From Methylobacterium frigidaeris (GTDB lineage: Bacteria; Pseudomonadota; Alphaproteobacteria; Rhizobiales; Beijerinckiaceae), in assembly GCF_022179185.1 (NCBI RefSeq), contig NZ_BPQJ01000001.1, positions 62,001 through 126,000 on the forward strand: 64,000 nucleotides of DNA. The letters run 5' to 3'. The stretch's first letter is position 1, and every line of letters begins with the position of its first letter. Below, piece after piece: positions 33,225 through 44,569 of the stretch. The notes below the pieces were generated by a model. The model worked only from the letters and a program-made list of their open reading frames with translations. It was not told the DNA's origin and searched no databases. Position numbers and translations under genes: made by a program.

Positions 33225-33827
33225 ATGCGCGTAACCCTTCCGAGCCTCGCCGCGGCGATCACCACCGCGGTCGTTCTGGCTGCGCCAGCCGCCCAGGCCG
33301 CCGACCCTTCGGCCATGGTGCCCGCCTACCGGCCGCCGGTTCAGCCCCTCAGCATCGTGTCAGAGTTCCGCATCGGCGGCTCCGCTCAGGATCCGGGCAG
33401 CAACGAGAAGAACACCAGCAACATTAACGGCGAGTTGCTGTTCGCCAAGCCGGTCACCGGCCTCGACCGGTTCTGGGCCGCCTTCGTGCCGCGCCCGACC
33501 GTCGGCGGCAGCTACAATGTCGATGGCCGCACCAGCTATGCCTATCTCGGCGCGACCTGGACCTTCGACATCACCGACCGGATCTTCGTCGAGGGCTTCT
33601 TCGGCGCCGGCTTCCATGACGGCCGGACCGGGCCGAAGCTCTTCGTGCCCAAGACCTTCAACTCGCTGGGATGCTCGCCGCTGTTCCGCGAGGCGGCCGG
33701 CATCGGCTACCGGATCAACGAGCACTGGAGCATCATGGCGACGATCGAGCACATGTCGAATGCCGGCCTGTGCGTCGAGAATCGCGGCCTGACCAATTAC
33801 GGCGGCAAGATCGCGTATACGTTCTGA
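33225..33827 (+). CDS. PagL-like acyloxyacyl hydrolase (lipid A deacylase family) barrel
   Basis: A 200-residue outer-membrane barrel with a signal peptide (MRVTLPSLAAAITTAVVLAAPAAQAA). Family marks are SEFRIGG at the start of the barrel, LGATWTFDITDRIFVEGFFGAGFHDG, FREAAGIGYRINEHWSIMATIEHMSNAGLC and a C-terminal Phe. PagL removes a 3-O acyl chain from lipid A; its His and Ser are kept in EHMSN. The Glu that completes the triad in Pseudomonas PagL is not at the expected spacing after the His; the position reads NRGLTNYG. ATG 33225 is preferred; a GTG at 33207 adds six residues. The gene interrupts the usual HIG1-ATR adjacency. Confidence 0.72.
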   Translation: MRVTLPSLAAAITTAVVLAAPAAQAADPSAMVPAYRPPVQPLSIVSEFRIGGSAQDPGSNEKNTSNINGELLFAKPVTGLDRFWAAFVPRPTVGGSYNVDGRTSYAYLGATWTFDITDRIFVEGFFGAGFHDGRTGPKLFVPKTFNSLGCSPLFREAAGIGYRINEHWSIMATIEHMSNAGLCVENRGLTNYGGKIAYTF

Positions 33828-33920
33828 CGGCGGCCCGACGGCGGCGGGTCTGGCGATTCGGCTTTCGCTCGCTAGAACATCGCCGTCGAGGCGGATCCAC
33901 CCGCCTCAAGGGAGCTGGCC

Positions 33921-34496
33921 GTGGTCGTCCTCAACCGCATCTACACCCGCACCGGCGATTCCGGCACCACGGCGCTCGCCAGTGGTGAGCGCCGCTCGAA
34001 AGCGGATCTCCGCGTCGAGACCTACGGCACCGTCGACGAGACCAATGCCTGCCTGGGCCTCGCCCGCCTGCACACGACGGGCGAGCTCGACGCGATGCTG
34101 GGGCGGATGCAGAACGACCTGTTCGACCTCGGCGCCGATCTCGCGACGCCGGAGACCGGTGAGCCCCTGGCCTACGAGCCGCTGCGGATCGTCGCCGCTC
34201 AGGTCGAGCGGGTGGAGCGCGAGATCGACGTGCTGAATGCCGGTCTCACCCCCTTGCGCTCCTTCGTCCTGCCCGGCGGCTCCCCGGCCGCGGCGTCGCT
34301 CCACCTCGCCCGCACGGTCTGCCGCCGGGCCGAGCGCCTGGCAGTGGCCCTGGCGGCGACGCCGGGCGAGACCGTGTCGCCGGTGGCGATCCAGTACCTG
34401 AACCGCTTGTCGGATTTCCTGTTCGTTGCCGCCCGGGTCGCCAATGATGGCGGGGCTGCCGACGTGCTGTGGGTGCCGGGAAAAACCCGCACCTGA
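33921..34496 (+). CDS. PduO-type cob(I)alamin adenosyltransferase
   Basis: A 191-residue ATP:corrinoid adenosyltransferase that makes adenosylcobalamin, the cofactor of methylmalonyl-CoA and ethylmalonyl-CoA mutases. It has the ATP-binding N-terminus [19 protein letters not shown] and the signature [40 protein letters not shown] and [14 protein letters not shown] form the corrin-facing helices. The start is GTG (33921) with GGGAG 6 bases upstream. It lies just before etfB-etfA-hbd. Clustering of these genes is conserved in alphaproteobacteria. Confidence 0.92.
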   Translation: MVVLNRIYTRTGDSGTTALASGERRSKADLRVETYGTVDETNACLGLARLHTTGELDAMLGRMQNDLFDLGADLATPETGEPLAYEPLRIVAAQVERVEREIDVLNAGLTPLRSFVLPGGSPAAASLHLARTVCRRAERLAVALAATPGETVSPVAIQYLNRLSDFLFVAARVANDGGAADVLWVPGKTRT

Positions 34497-34537
34497 GACC
34501 CGCACCCGACGGTTGGGCGGCGGGCCTCCGGCGCGCG

Positions 34538-34566
34538 TTGACAATTCGGAAAATCGGCCGCTACGG
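34538..34566 (+). promoter_or_regulatory. sigma-70-type promoter for etfB-etfA
   Basis: TTGACA (34538-34543), 17 bases, then CTACGG (34561-34566). The -35 is a consensus hexamer and the -10 fits the looser CTATxx form of alphaproteobacterial housekeeping promoters. It lies about 94 bases before the etfB start codon, after the end of the adenosyltransferase gene. Confidence 0.6.
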
Positions 34567-34659
34567 TCCGCGCCACCTTGCTCCATCGGGGATGATCGCG
34601 GGCCGGCCGTGGGAGGGCCCGACCACGATCGTCCCTTCGTCCTGAAGGATGTGACGATC

Positions 34660-35409
34660 ATGAAGGTCCTGGTGCCCGTCAAGCGGGTGGTCGACTACAA
34701 CGTGAAGATCCGGGTCAAGCCGGACGGCTCGGGCGTCGAGCTCGCCAACGTCAAGATGTCGATGAACCCCTTCGACGAGATCGCCGTCGAGGAGGCGATC
34801 CGCCTGAAGGAGAAGGGCAAGGTCACCGAGATCGTCGCCGTCTCGATCGGTCCGCAGCAGGCTCAGGAGACGATCCGCACCGCGCTGGCTATGGGCGCGG
34901 ACCGCGGCATCCTGGTCAAGACCGACGCCGCCGTCGAGCCGCTCGCCGTCGCCAAGCTCCTCAAGGCGCTGGTCGAGAAGGAGAGCCCGGACCTGGTCAT
35001 CCTCGGCAAGCAGGCGATCGACGACGATTCCAACCAGACCGGCCAGATGCTCGCCGCCCTCCTCGGCTGGCCGCAAGGCACCTTCGCGTTCAAGCTCGAG
35101 ATCGGTGACGGCGCCCTCGACGTGGTGCGCGAGATCGACGGCGGCCTGCAGACCCTGAACCTGAAGCTGCCGGCGATCGTCACGACGGACCTGCGCCTCA
35201 ACGAGCCGCGCTACGCGTCGCTCCCCAACATCATGAAGGCGAAGAAGAAGCCCCTCGACACCGTCGAACCGGAGGCGCTCGGCGTCGACGTCGCGCCGCG
35301 GCTGAAGGTGCTCAAGACCGTGGAGCCGGGCGGCCGCAAGGCCGGCGTCAAGGTCGCCAGCGCCGCCGAGCTCGTCAACAAGCTGAAGGTCGAGGCCGGG
35401 GTTCTCTGA
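34660..35409 (+). CDS. etfB: electron transfer flavoprotein subunit beta
   Basis: A 249-residue ETF beta subunit that carries AMP and, with EtfA, moves electrons from acyl-CoA dehydrogenases to ETF-ubiquinone oxidoreductase. The N-terminus is [20 protein letters not shown], then [21 protein letters not shown], the AMP loop region [16 protein letters not shown] and the recognition loop [22 protein letters not shown]. The last is the mobile docking loop with the Leu that contacts partner dehydrogenases. ATG 34660 is supported by GAAGGA about 10 bases upstream; the frame is open further up, overlapping the previous gene. Followed by etfA after 43 bases. Confidence 0.97.
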   Translation: MKVLVPVKRVVDYNVKIRVKPDGSGVELANVKMSMNPFDEIAVEEAIRLKEKGKVTEIVAVSIGPQQAQETIRTALAMGADRGILVKTDAAVEPLAVAKLLKALVEKESPDLVILGKQAIDDDSNQTGQMLAALLGWPQGTFAFKLEIGDGALDVVREIDGGLQTLNLKLPAIVTTDLRLNEPRYASLPNIMKAKKKPLDTVEPEALGVDVAPRLKVLKTVEPGGRKAGVKVASAAELVNKLKVEAGVL

Positions 35410-35452
35410 CGAGAGCCTTCAGGCATCCCTCAAGGTTAAGGAACGAAACGCC

Positions 35453-36403
35453 ATGACGACTCTCCTGCTGGTCGAGCATGCCGGCGGCGTCGTGAAGGAC
35501 GCCAGCACCAAGGCTCTCACGGCGGCCAAGCAGCTCGGCGCCCCGGTCCACGCCCTCGTGGTCGGTGCCGACGCACAAGGCGCGGCCGAGGCGACCGCCA
35601 AGCTCGACGGGGTCGAGAAGGTGCTGGTGGCGTCCGATGCCGCCTTCGACCACCTGCTCGCCGAGCCGACCGCGGCGCTGGTGGCGGAACTCGCCGCCTC
35701 GTACGACACCGTCATCGCCGCCGCCTCGACCGAGGGCAAGAACGTGCTGCCGCGCGTCGCCGCCCTCCTCGACGTCGCCCAGGTCTCGGACATCATCAAG
35801 GTGGTCGGTCCCGACACCTTCGAGCGGCCGATCTATGCCGGCAACGCGATCCAGACCGTGCAGGCCACCGACGCCAAGCGGGTGATCACGGTCCGCACCG
35901 CCGCCTTCCAGGCGACCCCCGAGGGTGGCTCGGCCGCTCCGGTCGAGGCCGCCTCGGCCGCCGCGGCGCCGGAGGCGAAGTCGTCGTTCAAGGGCGAGGA
36001 GATCGCCAAGTCGGATCGTCCGGAGCTGGCCGGCGCCCGCATCATCGTGTCGGGCGGGCGCTCGCTCGGCTCGGCCGAGAAGTTCAAGGAGCTGATCGAG
36101 CCGCTCGCCGACTCGCTCGGCGCGGCCGTCGGTGCCTCGCGCGCGGCGGTCGATGCGGGCTACGCCCCGAACGACTGGCAGGTCGGCCAGACCGGCAAGG
36201 TCGTGGCGCCGGACCTCTACGTGGCGGTGGGCATCTCGGGGGCGATCCAGCACCTCGCCGGCATGAAGGACTCGAAGGTCATCGTCGCCATCAACAAGGA
36301 CGAGGAGGCGCCGATCTTCCAGGTGGCCGATTACGGCTTGGTCGGCGACCTGTTCCAGGTCGTGCCTGACCTGCAGCAGGAAATCGCCAAGAACAAGGGC
36401 TGA
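35453..36403 (+). CDS. etfA: electron transfer flavoprotein subunit alpha
   Basis: A 316-residue ETF alpha subunit holding the FAD. The N-terminal domain is followed by [24 protein letters not shown], then [56 protein letters not shown] (listed in parts: [30 protein letters not shown]), the FAD-binding signature. AAGGAA sits 9 bases before the ATG. Forms an operon with etfB. A 13-bp hairpin follows the stop. Confidence 0.97.
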   Translation: MTTLLLVEHAGGVVKDASTKALTAAKQLGAPVHALVVGADAQGAAEATAKLDGVEKVLVASDAAFDHLLAEPTAALVAELAASYDTVIAAASTEGKNVLPRVAALLDVAQVSDIIKVVGPDTFERPIYAGNAIQTVQATDAKRVITVRTAAFQATPEGGSAAPVEAASAAAAPEAKSSFKGEEIAKSDRPELAGARIIVSGGRSLGSAEKFKELIEPLADSLGAAVGASRAAVDAGYAPNDWQVGQTGKVVAPDLYVAVGISGAIQHLAGMKDSKVIVAINKDEEAPIFQVADYGLVGDLFQVVPDLQQEIAKNKG

Positions 36404-36426
36404 GGCCCCGGGGCTGAAGACGATCA

Positions 36427-36455
36427 GCTCCTCGCGCGGGGACCGCGCGAGGAGC
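36427..36455 (+). terminator. hairpin after etfA
   Basis: A perfect 13-base stem (GCTCCTCGCGCGG and complement) with a 3-base loop, 23 bases after the etfA stop. No T run follows, so termination may be partial, leaving readthrough into hbd. Confidence 0.6.
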
Positions 36456-36554
36456 GGCAGGGAGACCCGTCCGGGCCCCGCCGGAACCCTTCGCATCTGC
36501 GAAGGCGCGGTGGTATGAACGTTCGGGACGGCGAGGCGGGAAGGCAGGGGTGTG

Positions 36555-37436
<882 letters not shown>

Positions 37437-37528
37437 GGACGCACCGCGCGCGCCTCAGGCCTGCGGCAGCCGGGCTCGCGTGGCGCGTGTCCCTCGGCGC
37501 AGCCGCCGCACGAGTCGAGGCGACCGGG

Positions 37529-38008
37529 TCAGCGGACCCGGATCATGATGCGCGGGCGCCAGATTCCCAGCACCACGTTCGCCGTCGCGATCGCGAGCAG
37601 CACCCACAGCGTACCCCGCTCCGCATTCAGCGACTCGGCCAGTGTCGCCGGGTCGACGCGTCCGACCAGCGCCTGCGCGCTGCGCTCGGCCTCCCGCTGC
37701 ATCGGGCCCTGAACGCCCACGAAACCGTACTCGAACATCAGGATGCCGGTCGCGAGCTTCACCCAGGCCCAGCCGGCCTGATGGAAGGCCTGGTTGAGCG
37801 CGATGGCCAGCAACCCGGCCACGAGCATCAGCGCCAGCGAGGGCAGGAAGACCCACGTGGCCACAGCAGCCATGGCGCCGCGCATGAGGGCGTAGCCGGA
37901 CAGGGCGGAGGGCGGAGGAGCGAGACCCAGCAGCACGATGAGCGACGCCATCGCGCCCATCAGGCCGATCGCCCCCATCGTGTGAAGGAACTTCATCAAG
38001 CGCCGCAT
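37529..38008 (-). CDS. DUF2269-type membrane protein
   Basis: A 159-residue protein with four hydrophobic helices (about 5-28, 45-68, 80-100 and 133-152) and a soluble loop between helices 3 and 4. The opening MKFLHTMGAIGLMGAM resembles the LHVIGAxxLFG start of DUF2269 proteins, and a His in helix 1 could be a haem or metal ligand. It converges with hbd. A clearer DUF2269 member is at 53101-53574. Function unknown. Confidence 0.6.
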   Translation of the reverse strand: MRRLMKFLHTMGAIGLMGAMASLIVLLGLAPPPSALSGYALMRGAMAAVATWVFLPSLALMLVAGLLAIALNQAFHQAGWAWVKLATGILMFEYGFVGVQGPMQREAERSAQALVGRVDPATLAESLNAERGTLWVLLAIATANVVLGIWRPRIMIRVR

Positions 38009-38166
38009 CGCGACGACACCATTCCCCGGGCAGCATCCGCAAACCTACGAACGATGCCGGACGGAACGGTAATCACGTTCCCGTGCAGATCGTCTACCGG
38101 GACCGAGGCGGATCGATTTGTCTCGAACCCCGGCCGGATCGGGTCGTTCCCATCCCGCTGAACGGC

Positions 38167-38202
38167 CGAAGGGCCGCCCCTCGGCCGAGGGGCGGCCCTT
38201 CG
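38167..38202. terminator. 36-bp perfect palindrome downstream of the 104-aa gene
   Basis: A perfect 18-base-arm palindrome (centre CTCGGCCGAG) 18 bases past the stop of the minus-strand gene that ends at 38220. It would fold into a very stable hairpin in either transcript. No T run, so a terminator role is probable, not proven. Confidence 0.55.
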
Positions 38203-38219
38203 CGCGTCGGGCGTGACGC

Positions 38220-38534
38220 TTACTTCGTGGTGGTCGAGCCGGTCGACTTCGGCTCGGCCGGAGCCGGATAGGCCGGGTTGCCGGCCGGCACGCCAGAGCT
38301 GTTCGCCGACGAGGTGCCGCCGCTGCCGTTCGGCGAGCCTGTGATCTGCTGGCGCGAGGCGTCCTGGCTCTGGCTGGCGTAATCCTTCGGGGCGTTCGAG
38401 CCGTTCCAGCCGAGCAGCGCCACCATCGCGACCGCCAGGAGGGCGAGGCTGCCGAGCAGCACGTAGAGGACGGGACGGCCCTTCGCGCCCTGGCGGGCCT
38501 CGGTCGGGGTCTCGACGGTGCGGTTGTTGTCCAT
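38220..38534 (-). CDS. single-pass membrane protein with Ser/Gly/Asn-rich tail
   Basis: A 104-residue protein: a short polar N-terminus (MDNNRTVETPTEARQGAKGR), one transmembrane helix (about 21-44, VLYVLLGSLALLAVAMVALLGW), and a low-complexity Ser/Gly/Asn/Pro tail outside the membrane. No known domain. It is followed by a palindromic hairpin. Similar small anchors are common in Methylobacterium without known function. Confidence 0.6.
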   Translation of the reverse strand: MDNNRTVETPTEARQGAKGRPVLYVLLGSLALLAVAMVALLGWNGSNAPKDYASQSQDASRQQITGSPNGSGGTSSANSSGVPAGNPAYPAPAEPKSTGSTTTK

Positions 38535-38678
38535 GACGGAACCTCGGGCTTGAGGCTCGGCGGGCGTCGCGCCGAGCGATGATCGGTGTGAGCAGCCAAC
38601 GTCACCGATCGGCCGAGGTTCCTAGCGTTTCTGGGGGTCCTGGCGCTCCTGCCGCAGGGCGCCTTTCTCGGGAGCGCT

Positions 38679-39686
38679 CTACTTGCCCGTCAGCAGCATG
38701 ATCTTGCCGAGATGGGCGCTCGATTCCATCAGCTCGTGCGCCGCCCGGGCCTCCTCCAGCGGGAAGGTGGCGTGGATCACCGGCTTGACGGTGCCGGCTT
38801 CGAGCAGCGGCCACACCTCCCGGCGCAGGCCCTCGGCGATGGCGGCCTTCTGGGCGACGGTGCGGGGGCGCAAGGTCGAGCCGGTGACCGTCAGACGTCG
38901 GATCATCACCGGGGTCAGGTTGATATTCTCCGCCAGGAAGCCCTGCAGGAAGGCGATGATGACGAGCCGGCCCTCGAGGGCGAGGGACTTCAGGTTGCGC
39001 TCAAGATAGGCGGCGCCGACCATGTCGAGGATCACGTCGACCCCCTGGCCGTCGGTCAGGCGCTTCACCTCGGCGGCGAAATCGGCCTCGCGGTAGTTGA
39101 TGGCGTGGTCGGCCCCGAGGGACTCGCAGAAGGCGCATTTTTCGCCCGAGCCGGCGGTGGCGTAGACCGTGGCGCCGAACCGCTTGGCGAGCTGGATCGC
39201 CGTCGAGCCGATGCCGCTCGACCCGCCATGGACCAGGAAGCGCTCACCCTTCTGCAAGCGGCCGCGCTCGAACACGTTGGTCCAGACCGTCCAGTAATTC
39301 TCCGGCAGACCCGCCGCCTCGATCAGCGAGAGCGGGCCGGGCTTCGGGAGGCACAGGGCCGCATCCGCGACGCAATACTCGGCGTAGCCGCCGCTGATCG
39401 TCAGGGCGCAGACCTCCTGGCCCTCGGCGAGGCCCGTGACGCCCTCCCCGAGGGCGACGATGCGGCCGGCGATCTCCAGCCCCGGCACCTCGGTGGCACC
39501 GGGCGGCGGCGGGTACTTGCCGGCGCGCTGCTGGCAATCGGGCCGGTTCACGCCGGCCGCCACGACCTCGACCAGCACCTGGTTCGGCCCCGGACGCGGC
39601 ACCGGCACGGTCTCGATCCCGATCACCTCCGGCCCGCCGGCCCCATTGAAGCGGACCTGGCGCATGGTGCTGGGGATCGACGGCAT
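38679..39686 (-). CDS. NAD(P)H quinone oxidoreductase, PIG3 family
   Basis: A 335-residue medium-chain dehydrogenase/reductase of the TIGR02824 (PIG3-type) group. Features are GVNRPDCQQRAGKYPPPPGATEVPGLE-type opening (parts: VNRPDCQQRAG, VPGLEIAGRI), FLVHGGSSGIGSTAIQLAKRFGA with the NADPH-binding loop, and DVILDMVGAAYLERNL. No zinc ligands are present, as usual for the group. ATG 39686 has GGAG about 8 bases upstream. It lies 83 bases downstream of upp on the same strand and may be the last gene of the uracil operon, although a functional link is not established. Confidence 0.88.
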   Translation of the reverse strand: MPSIPSTMRQVRFNGAGGPEVIGIETVPVPRPGPNQVLVEVVAAGVNRPDCQQRAGKYPPPPGATEVPGLEIAGRIVALGEGVTGLAEGQEVCALTISGGYAEYCVADAALCLPKPGPLSLIEAAGLPENYWTVWTNVFERGRLQKGERFLVHGGSSGIGSTAIQLAKRFGATVYATAGSGEKCAFCESLGADHAINYREADFAAEVKRLTDGQGVDVILDMVGAAYLERNLKSLALEGRLVIIAFLQGFLAENINLTPVMIRRLTVTGSTLRPRTVAQKAAIAEGLRREVWPLLEAGTVKPVIHATFPLEEARAAHELMESSAHLGKIMLLTGK

Positions 39687-39769
39687 GGGGCGGCTCCGAT
39701 GTTGCGGCTTGTCGCGCCCTTTCCTGCCGCGCGGGTGTGCTTCCGGCAAGGCCCCAACTGGCAAGCGGC

Positions 39770-40432
39770 CTACCGCGTGCCGTACATCCGGTCACCGGCA
39801 TCGCCGAGACCCGGCAGGATGTAGCCGTGCTCGTTCAGGTGACTGTCGATCGAGGCCGTCCAGACCGGCACGTCCGGGTGGGAACCCTGGAACTTGGCCA
39901 GGCCCTCCGGCGCGGCGAGCAGGCAGACGAAGCGCAGGTCGCGGGCGCCGCGCTCCTTCAGCCGGTCGACCGCGGCGACCGCCGAGTTCGCCGTCGCCAG
40001 CATCGGGTCGAGAACCAGCACGGTGCGGTCGGCGAGGTCGGACGGAGCCTTGAAGTAGTATTCCACCGCCTCCAGCGAATCCGGGTCGCGGTAGAGCCCG
40101 ACATGGGCGACGCGGGCGGAGGGCAGCAGCGACAGCATGCCGTCGAGGAAGCCGACGCCGGCGCGCAGGATCGGCGCCAGGACGAGCTTCTTGCCGGCGA
40201 TCTGCGCACCCTGCATCGTGACCAGCGGCGTCTCGATCTCCACCGGCTCCAGCGGCAGGTCGCGGGTGACCTCGTAGGCGAGCAGCGTCCCGATCTCGTT
40301 CAGGAGCTGGCGGAAGCCCTTGGTCGAGCGCGCCTTGTCCCGCATCAGGGTCAGCTTGTGCTGCACCAGCGGGTGATCGACCACCGTGACCGGCGCCACC
40401 CCCGTCTCCCCGCGCGCACCCGCACCCTGCAT
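39770..40432 (-). CDS. upp: uracil phosphoribosyltransferase
   Basis: A 220-residue enzyme that makes UMP from uracil and PRPP. Signatures are [53 protein letters not shown] and the PRPP loop [19 protein letters not shown], followed by the uracil-binding end [21 protein letters not shown] 40432 is fixed by GGGGAG 7 bases upstream and by the usual N-terminus. Its place right after URC4 and URC1 genes argues that it provides the UMP entry step of the URC pathway (as URC6/FUR1 does in yeast), besides salvage. No uracil permease is in the window. Confidence 0.95.
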   Translation of the reverse strand: MQGAGARGETGVAPVTVVDHPLVQHKLTLMRDKARSTKGFRQLLNEIGTLLAYEVTRDLPLEPVEIETPLVTMQGAQIAGKKLVLAPILRAGVGFLDGMLSLLPSARVAHVGLYRDPDSLEAVEYYFKAPSDLADRTVLVLDPMLATANSAVAAVDRLKERGARDLRFVCLLAAPEGLAKFQGSHPDVPVWTASIDSHLNEHGYILPGLGDAGDRMYGTR

Positions 40433-40470
40433 CGCCGTCTCCCCGCTCACGATCACGCTCAATGACAGTC

Positions 40471-41706
40471 TCAGAATACGGTGCCGTCGCTCGCGATGGA
40501 AAGCGGCGGCGCGCCCTCCGGCCGCAAGGACTTCGCCAGGCGCCGGCCGGTGGCCCAGGTGCCGCCCTCCAGCACCTTGGCGAGCGGCAGCTCGGCCGGA
40601 TCCTTGATGCCCAGCCGCTCGCGCACCAGGGGCGCCAGCCGGTCGAGGAGTGCCACGGTGAGCGCCCGCCACTCGACGACGAGGCGCGAATCGACGGCGT
40701 GCGGCAGCTTCGCTTCCTCAGGGCGGCGCAGCGCCAGCACCCCGGTATCGAGGAACAGGCCGCCGTTGCGGTACTCGGGCAGGCCGGTCAGGGCGTCGAG
40801 CCCGGTGACGGTCAGGCCTGCCTCCTCCAGCGGTTCCAGGAGCGAGTAGGCCAGCCACTGCGAGAGCTTGTGGAACGGCACCAGGCCTTCCGTCGGCCCG
40901 GCGCCGCCCGCGAGGGGGTGACGCCAGGTATCGCCGAGATCGATCCCGTCGAGGACGATGCGGCCGGGCCAGATCGGTCCGAGATGGGTCAGCAGCACCT
41001 CCAGCACGGCCTCGGCCGGGACCTCGCCGTCGCGGGCCCTCGCCTTGATGCGGTCGAACAGGAAGCCGGGCCGGGCCTGCGGCCCGAAGCCCTCGGGATC
41101 GGCGGCCGCGACCTGGCCGAGGCGGTTGAGAAGCGCGGTGCGGCCGGACAGGCCGACGAGGGGATTGGTCGGCGACGCCTGGAAGCCATCGGCGAGCTCC
41201 GCCTCGGTCAGGCTCGCCAGTGCCCGCGCATCGGCGCGGAACGGATCCTCGGGCTCGGAGGAGAAGAGCCCTGAGACGAACATGTCGAAGCTCGCCACCG
41301 CTAGCCCTTCCGAGCGGGCATAGGTCTCGCCGGTGCGGCCCTCCTCGTAGCGCCAGGTCGGGCCGGCGCCGGCGTCGAGCAGCACGCTCACCACCACGAG
41401 GTCGAAGGCGGCGCGGGCCTGCTCGGCCGGGTCCTCGAACGGCGCGGCGTGGACGAGGGAGCCCCAGCGCTCGAAGCCGCCGACCGAGAAGTGGCGCCAG
41501 CGTGCATGATAGGGAATCGCGAGGTCGGGATAGGCCTCGCGGATGGTCTCGACCACCGCGTCGGCGCAAGGTCCGAGGCGGTCGAGATCGACCACGAAAT
41601 GGTCGAGCTGCCCGTCGAGCCCGGCCTTGAGCAGGGTCTCGGCGCGGGCGCGCACCGCCCGGGCCGAGAGCAGGCTGCGGGCGGTCGAAAACTCAGGCAC
41701 GGGCAT
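40471..41706 (-). CDS. URC4/Urg3 family protein (DUF1688)
   Basis: A protein of about 411 residues in the DUF1688 family, known as URC4 in Lachancea kluyveri and Urg3 in fission yeast, required for uracil catabolism through the URC route. Typical segments are [22 protein letters not shown]-like [43 protein letters not shown] and [16 protein letters not shown]. The enzymatic reaction is not defined. Start: ATG 41706 directly abuts GGAG (41707-41710), leaving no spacing, whereas GTG 41700 has the same GGAG at an ideal 6 bases, so GTG 41700 may be the real start. It lies between URC1 and upp with gaps of 27-39 bases. Confidence 0.9.
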   Translation of the reverse strand: MPVPEFSTARSLLSARAVRARAETLLKAGLDGQLDHFVVDLDRLGPCADAVVETIREAYPDLAIPYHARWRHFSVGGFERWGSLVHAAPFEDPAEQARAAFDLVVVSVLLDAGAGPTWRYEEGRTGETYARSEGLAVASFDMFVSGLFSSEPEDPFRADARALASLTEAELADGFQASPTNPLVGLSGRTALLNRLGQVAAADPEGFGPQARPGFLFDRIKARARDGEVPAEAVLEVLLTHLGPIWPGRIVLDGIDLGDTWRHPLAGGAGPTEGLVPFHKLSQWLAYSLLEPLEEAGLTVTGLDALTGLPEYRNGGLFLDTGVLALRRPEEAKLPHAVDSRLVVEWRALTVALLDRLAPLVRERLGIKDPAELPLAKVLEGGTWATGRRLAKSLRPEGAPPLSIASDGTVF

Positions 41707-41732
41707 CTCCAGGGGATTCGTCGCGGGCTGGC

Positions 41733-42983
<1,251 letters not shown>

Positions 42984-43009
42984 GCGGCCGCGCCGTCCTT
43001 CAACGGAGA

Positions 43010-43038
43010 AGGCTCCCCGCGGGGGCCGCGGAGAGCCT
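43010..43038 (-). promoter_or_regulatory. leader hairpin before the URC1 gene
   Basis: An inverted repeat (AGGCTCYCCGCGG arms with one mismatch, 3-base loop) that would lie in the 5' leader of the URC mRNA, 27 bases before the start codon at 42983. It may be an attenuator, a terminator for an upstream transcript, or a stability hairpin. No T run. Confidence 0.35.
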
Positions 43039-43158
43039 GTCGAGTGCTTGACCTTGTGGAGGGTAGCCCCGGGCGAATCGGTGCGTCAAGCTTAAGGCCG
43101 AGGCGCACCGCTCAACATCGCGGCAGGCTGCCCACCTGCTAGACCTCCTGCGAGGCGA

Positions 43159-43584
43159 TCAGTAGTTCGAGCCGGCGCGGCGACGGGCCATGAAGGCGTC
43201 GAACTGCTCGCGGTCGCGGGCGCGCTTCAGCTCGTCCACGAACTCGGTGAAGGCGCGGCTCTCGTCCTCGAGGCGGCGGCGCTCCTCTTCGAGGCGCTCG
43301 ATCTCCTTGCGGCGATACTCCTCGAAGGCCCAGTTGCCACTGTCGTGCCGGGCGGCACTGAAGCCGGAGAAGCCCGAGAAACCATTCCGGAAGGACCGCT
43401 CGGCGAAGGACTTCATCTCGTTCAGAGCCGGGTATCCCATGAGCTTCCACACCACGTAGGCCGCGGCCAAGGGCCACGCATAGATGAAACCGATGACGAT
43501 CGCGCCGATCTCGAGGGAGCGGCGCGGGAACGGGCTATTGCGGCAGGCGCGGCCGCTCGACCAGGGGGCAGAGGAAAACGACAC
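43159..43584 (-). CDS. DUF2852 family membrane protein
   Basis: A 141-residue protein with one or two adjacent membrane helices (about 24-48, IGAIVIGFIYAWPLAAAYVVWKLMGYP) followed by a Phe/Ser/Gly stretch and a charged coiled coil: GNWAFEEYRRKEIERLEEERRRLEDE, then FTEFVDELKRARDREQFDAFMARR. The last two elements are the DUF2852 hallmark, conserved across Rhizobiales. Function unknown. Not part of a visible operon. Confidence 0.8.
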   Translation of the reverse strand: MSFSSAPWSSGRACRNSPFPRRSLEIGAIVIGFIYAWPLAAAYVVWKLMGYPALNEMKSFAERSFRNGFSGFSGFSAARHDSGNWAFEEYRRKEIERLEEERRRLEDESRAFTEFVDELKRARDREQFDAFMARRRAGSNY

Positions 43585-43715
43585 GTCACGATCTCCCGCA
43601 GGATGTGAATGTGAACGACATTTACATGCGGGGTCGACCGGGCGGTTTCAAGGAGGGGGCGGCGCTTAAAATTCGGGACGGGTCCGCGAGCAGCCGAGGC
43701 GCGCTACGGGGTCGG

Positions 43716-44504
43716 TCACGGCCCCGGCGGCACCATGCCCTTCCCGGCCAGAACCGGGCCGGCCGCCGGGCCGCCCAGGTCCCGCAGGAGCGCCGATGCC
43801 GCTTCGGTCTCCGCCGCGCCTGCCGGGACCATCCCGGCATAGACGGTGTCGTTCTGCACCTCCACCGGGATCGGCCCGACGAGGCGCGCGCCCGCCACAC
43901 TCAGCAACTCGCTCGTCTGCTGGAGTGCGAGGTCGGCCTCGCCGGAGACGAGGCGCGAAGCGGCGAGCCCGCCGCGCACCAGGACGAGCTTGTCCTTGAG
44001 CTGGTCCGCGATGCCGAGGCGCTCGAAGAGCTGCGCGAGGTAGATCCCGCTCGACCCGCCGGACGCCGGATCGACCATCGCGACCGCGCGAGCCCGCAGC
44101 AGCGCTTCGCGGAACCCCGCCACCGTCGCAATGTCGGGCATCGGCGCCCCGTCGCGGACGGCGACACCGATCCCGACCTTCGCAAGCGGGATCGGCGGCG
44201 CGCCGGCGAGACGGCGGTCGCGGATCAGCGCTTCCAGGCCAGCCGGGGTCAGCACCACGAGGTCGGGGCGCGCACCGTCACGGATCGCCTGCGCCACCGC
44301 GCCGGCGGTGTCGTTGCGGATCGTCACCGTGTGGCCGGTGCGCCGCTCGAATTCCGGCACCAGGGCGGCCGCAACGGGCTTGTAGGCGCCCGTGGTCAGG
44401 AGGGTGATCTCGGCTGCCCGTGCCGTCGCCACGAGGGCGAGGACGAGGCAGGCCGCAGCGCTCGTGCGGCGAAAGATCCGGATCGGTACCGCGACGCGGC
44501 GCAT
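43716..44504 (-). CDS. ModA-like periplasmic substrate-binding protein
   Basis: A 262-residue exported protein with signal peptide (RRTSAAACLVLALVATARAA). The fold is that of the molybdate-binding class: ITLLTTGAYKPVAAALVPEFERRTGHTV, DTAGAVAQAIRDGARPDLVVLTPAGLEALI, VGIGVAVRDGAPMPDIATV, and GGSSGIYLAQLFERLGI. ATG 44504 has GGGAG 7 bases upstream. No modB or modC permease genes flank it; it follows hpnK by 65 bases on the same strand, so it may be transcribed with the hopanoid genes. The ligand is unknown; several ModA-like proteins bind other oxyanions or organic acids. Confidence 0.75.
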   Translation of the reverse strand: MRRVAVPIRIFRRTSAAACLVLALVATARAAEITLLTTGAYKPVAAALVPEFERRTGHTVTIRNDTAGAVAQAIRDGARPDLVVLTPAGLEALIRDRRLAGAPPIPLAKVGIGVAVRDGAPMPDIATVAGFREALLRARAVAMVDPASGGSSGIYLAQLFERLGIADQLKDKLVLVRGGLAASRLVSGEADLALQQTSELLSVAGARLVGPIPVEVQNDTVYAGMVPAGAAETEAASALLRDLGGPAAGPVLAGKGMVPPGP

Positions 44505-44569
44505 GCAGGGGCTCCCGGGGCAGGCCGTGGGGCTGGCCCTGCCCCATGGGTAGCCGAGCCGAGGGCGTG

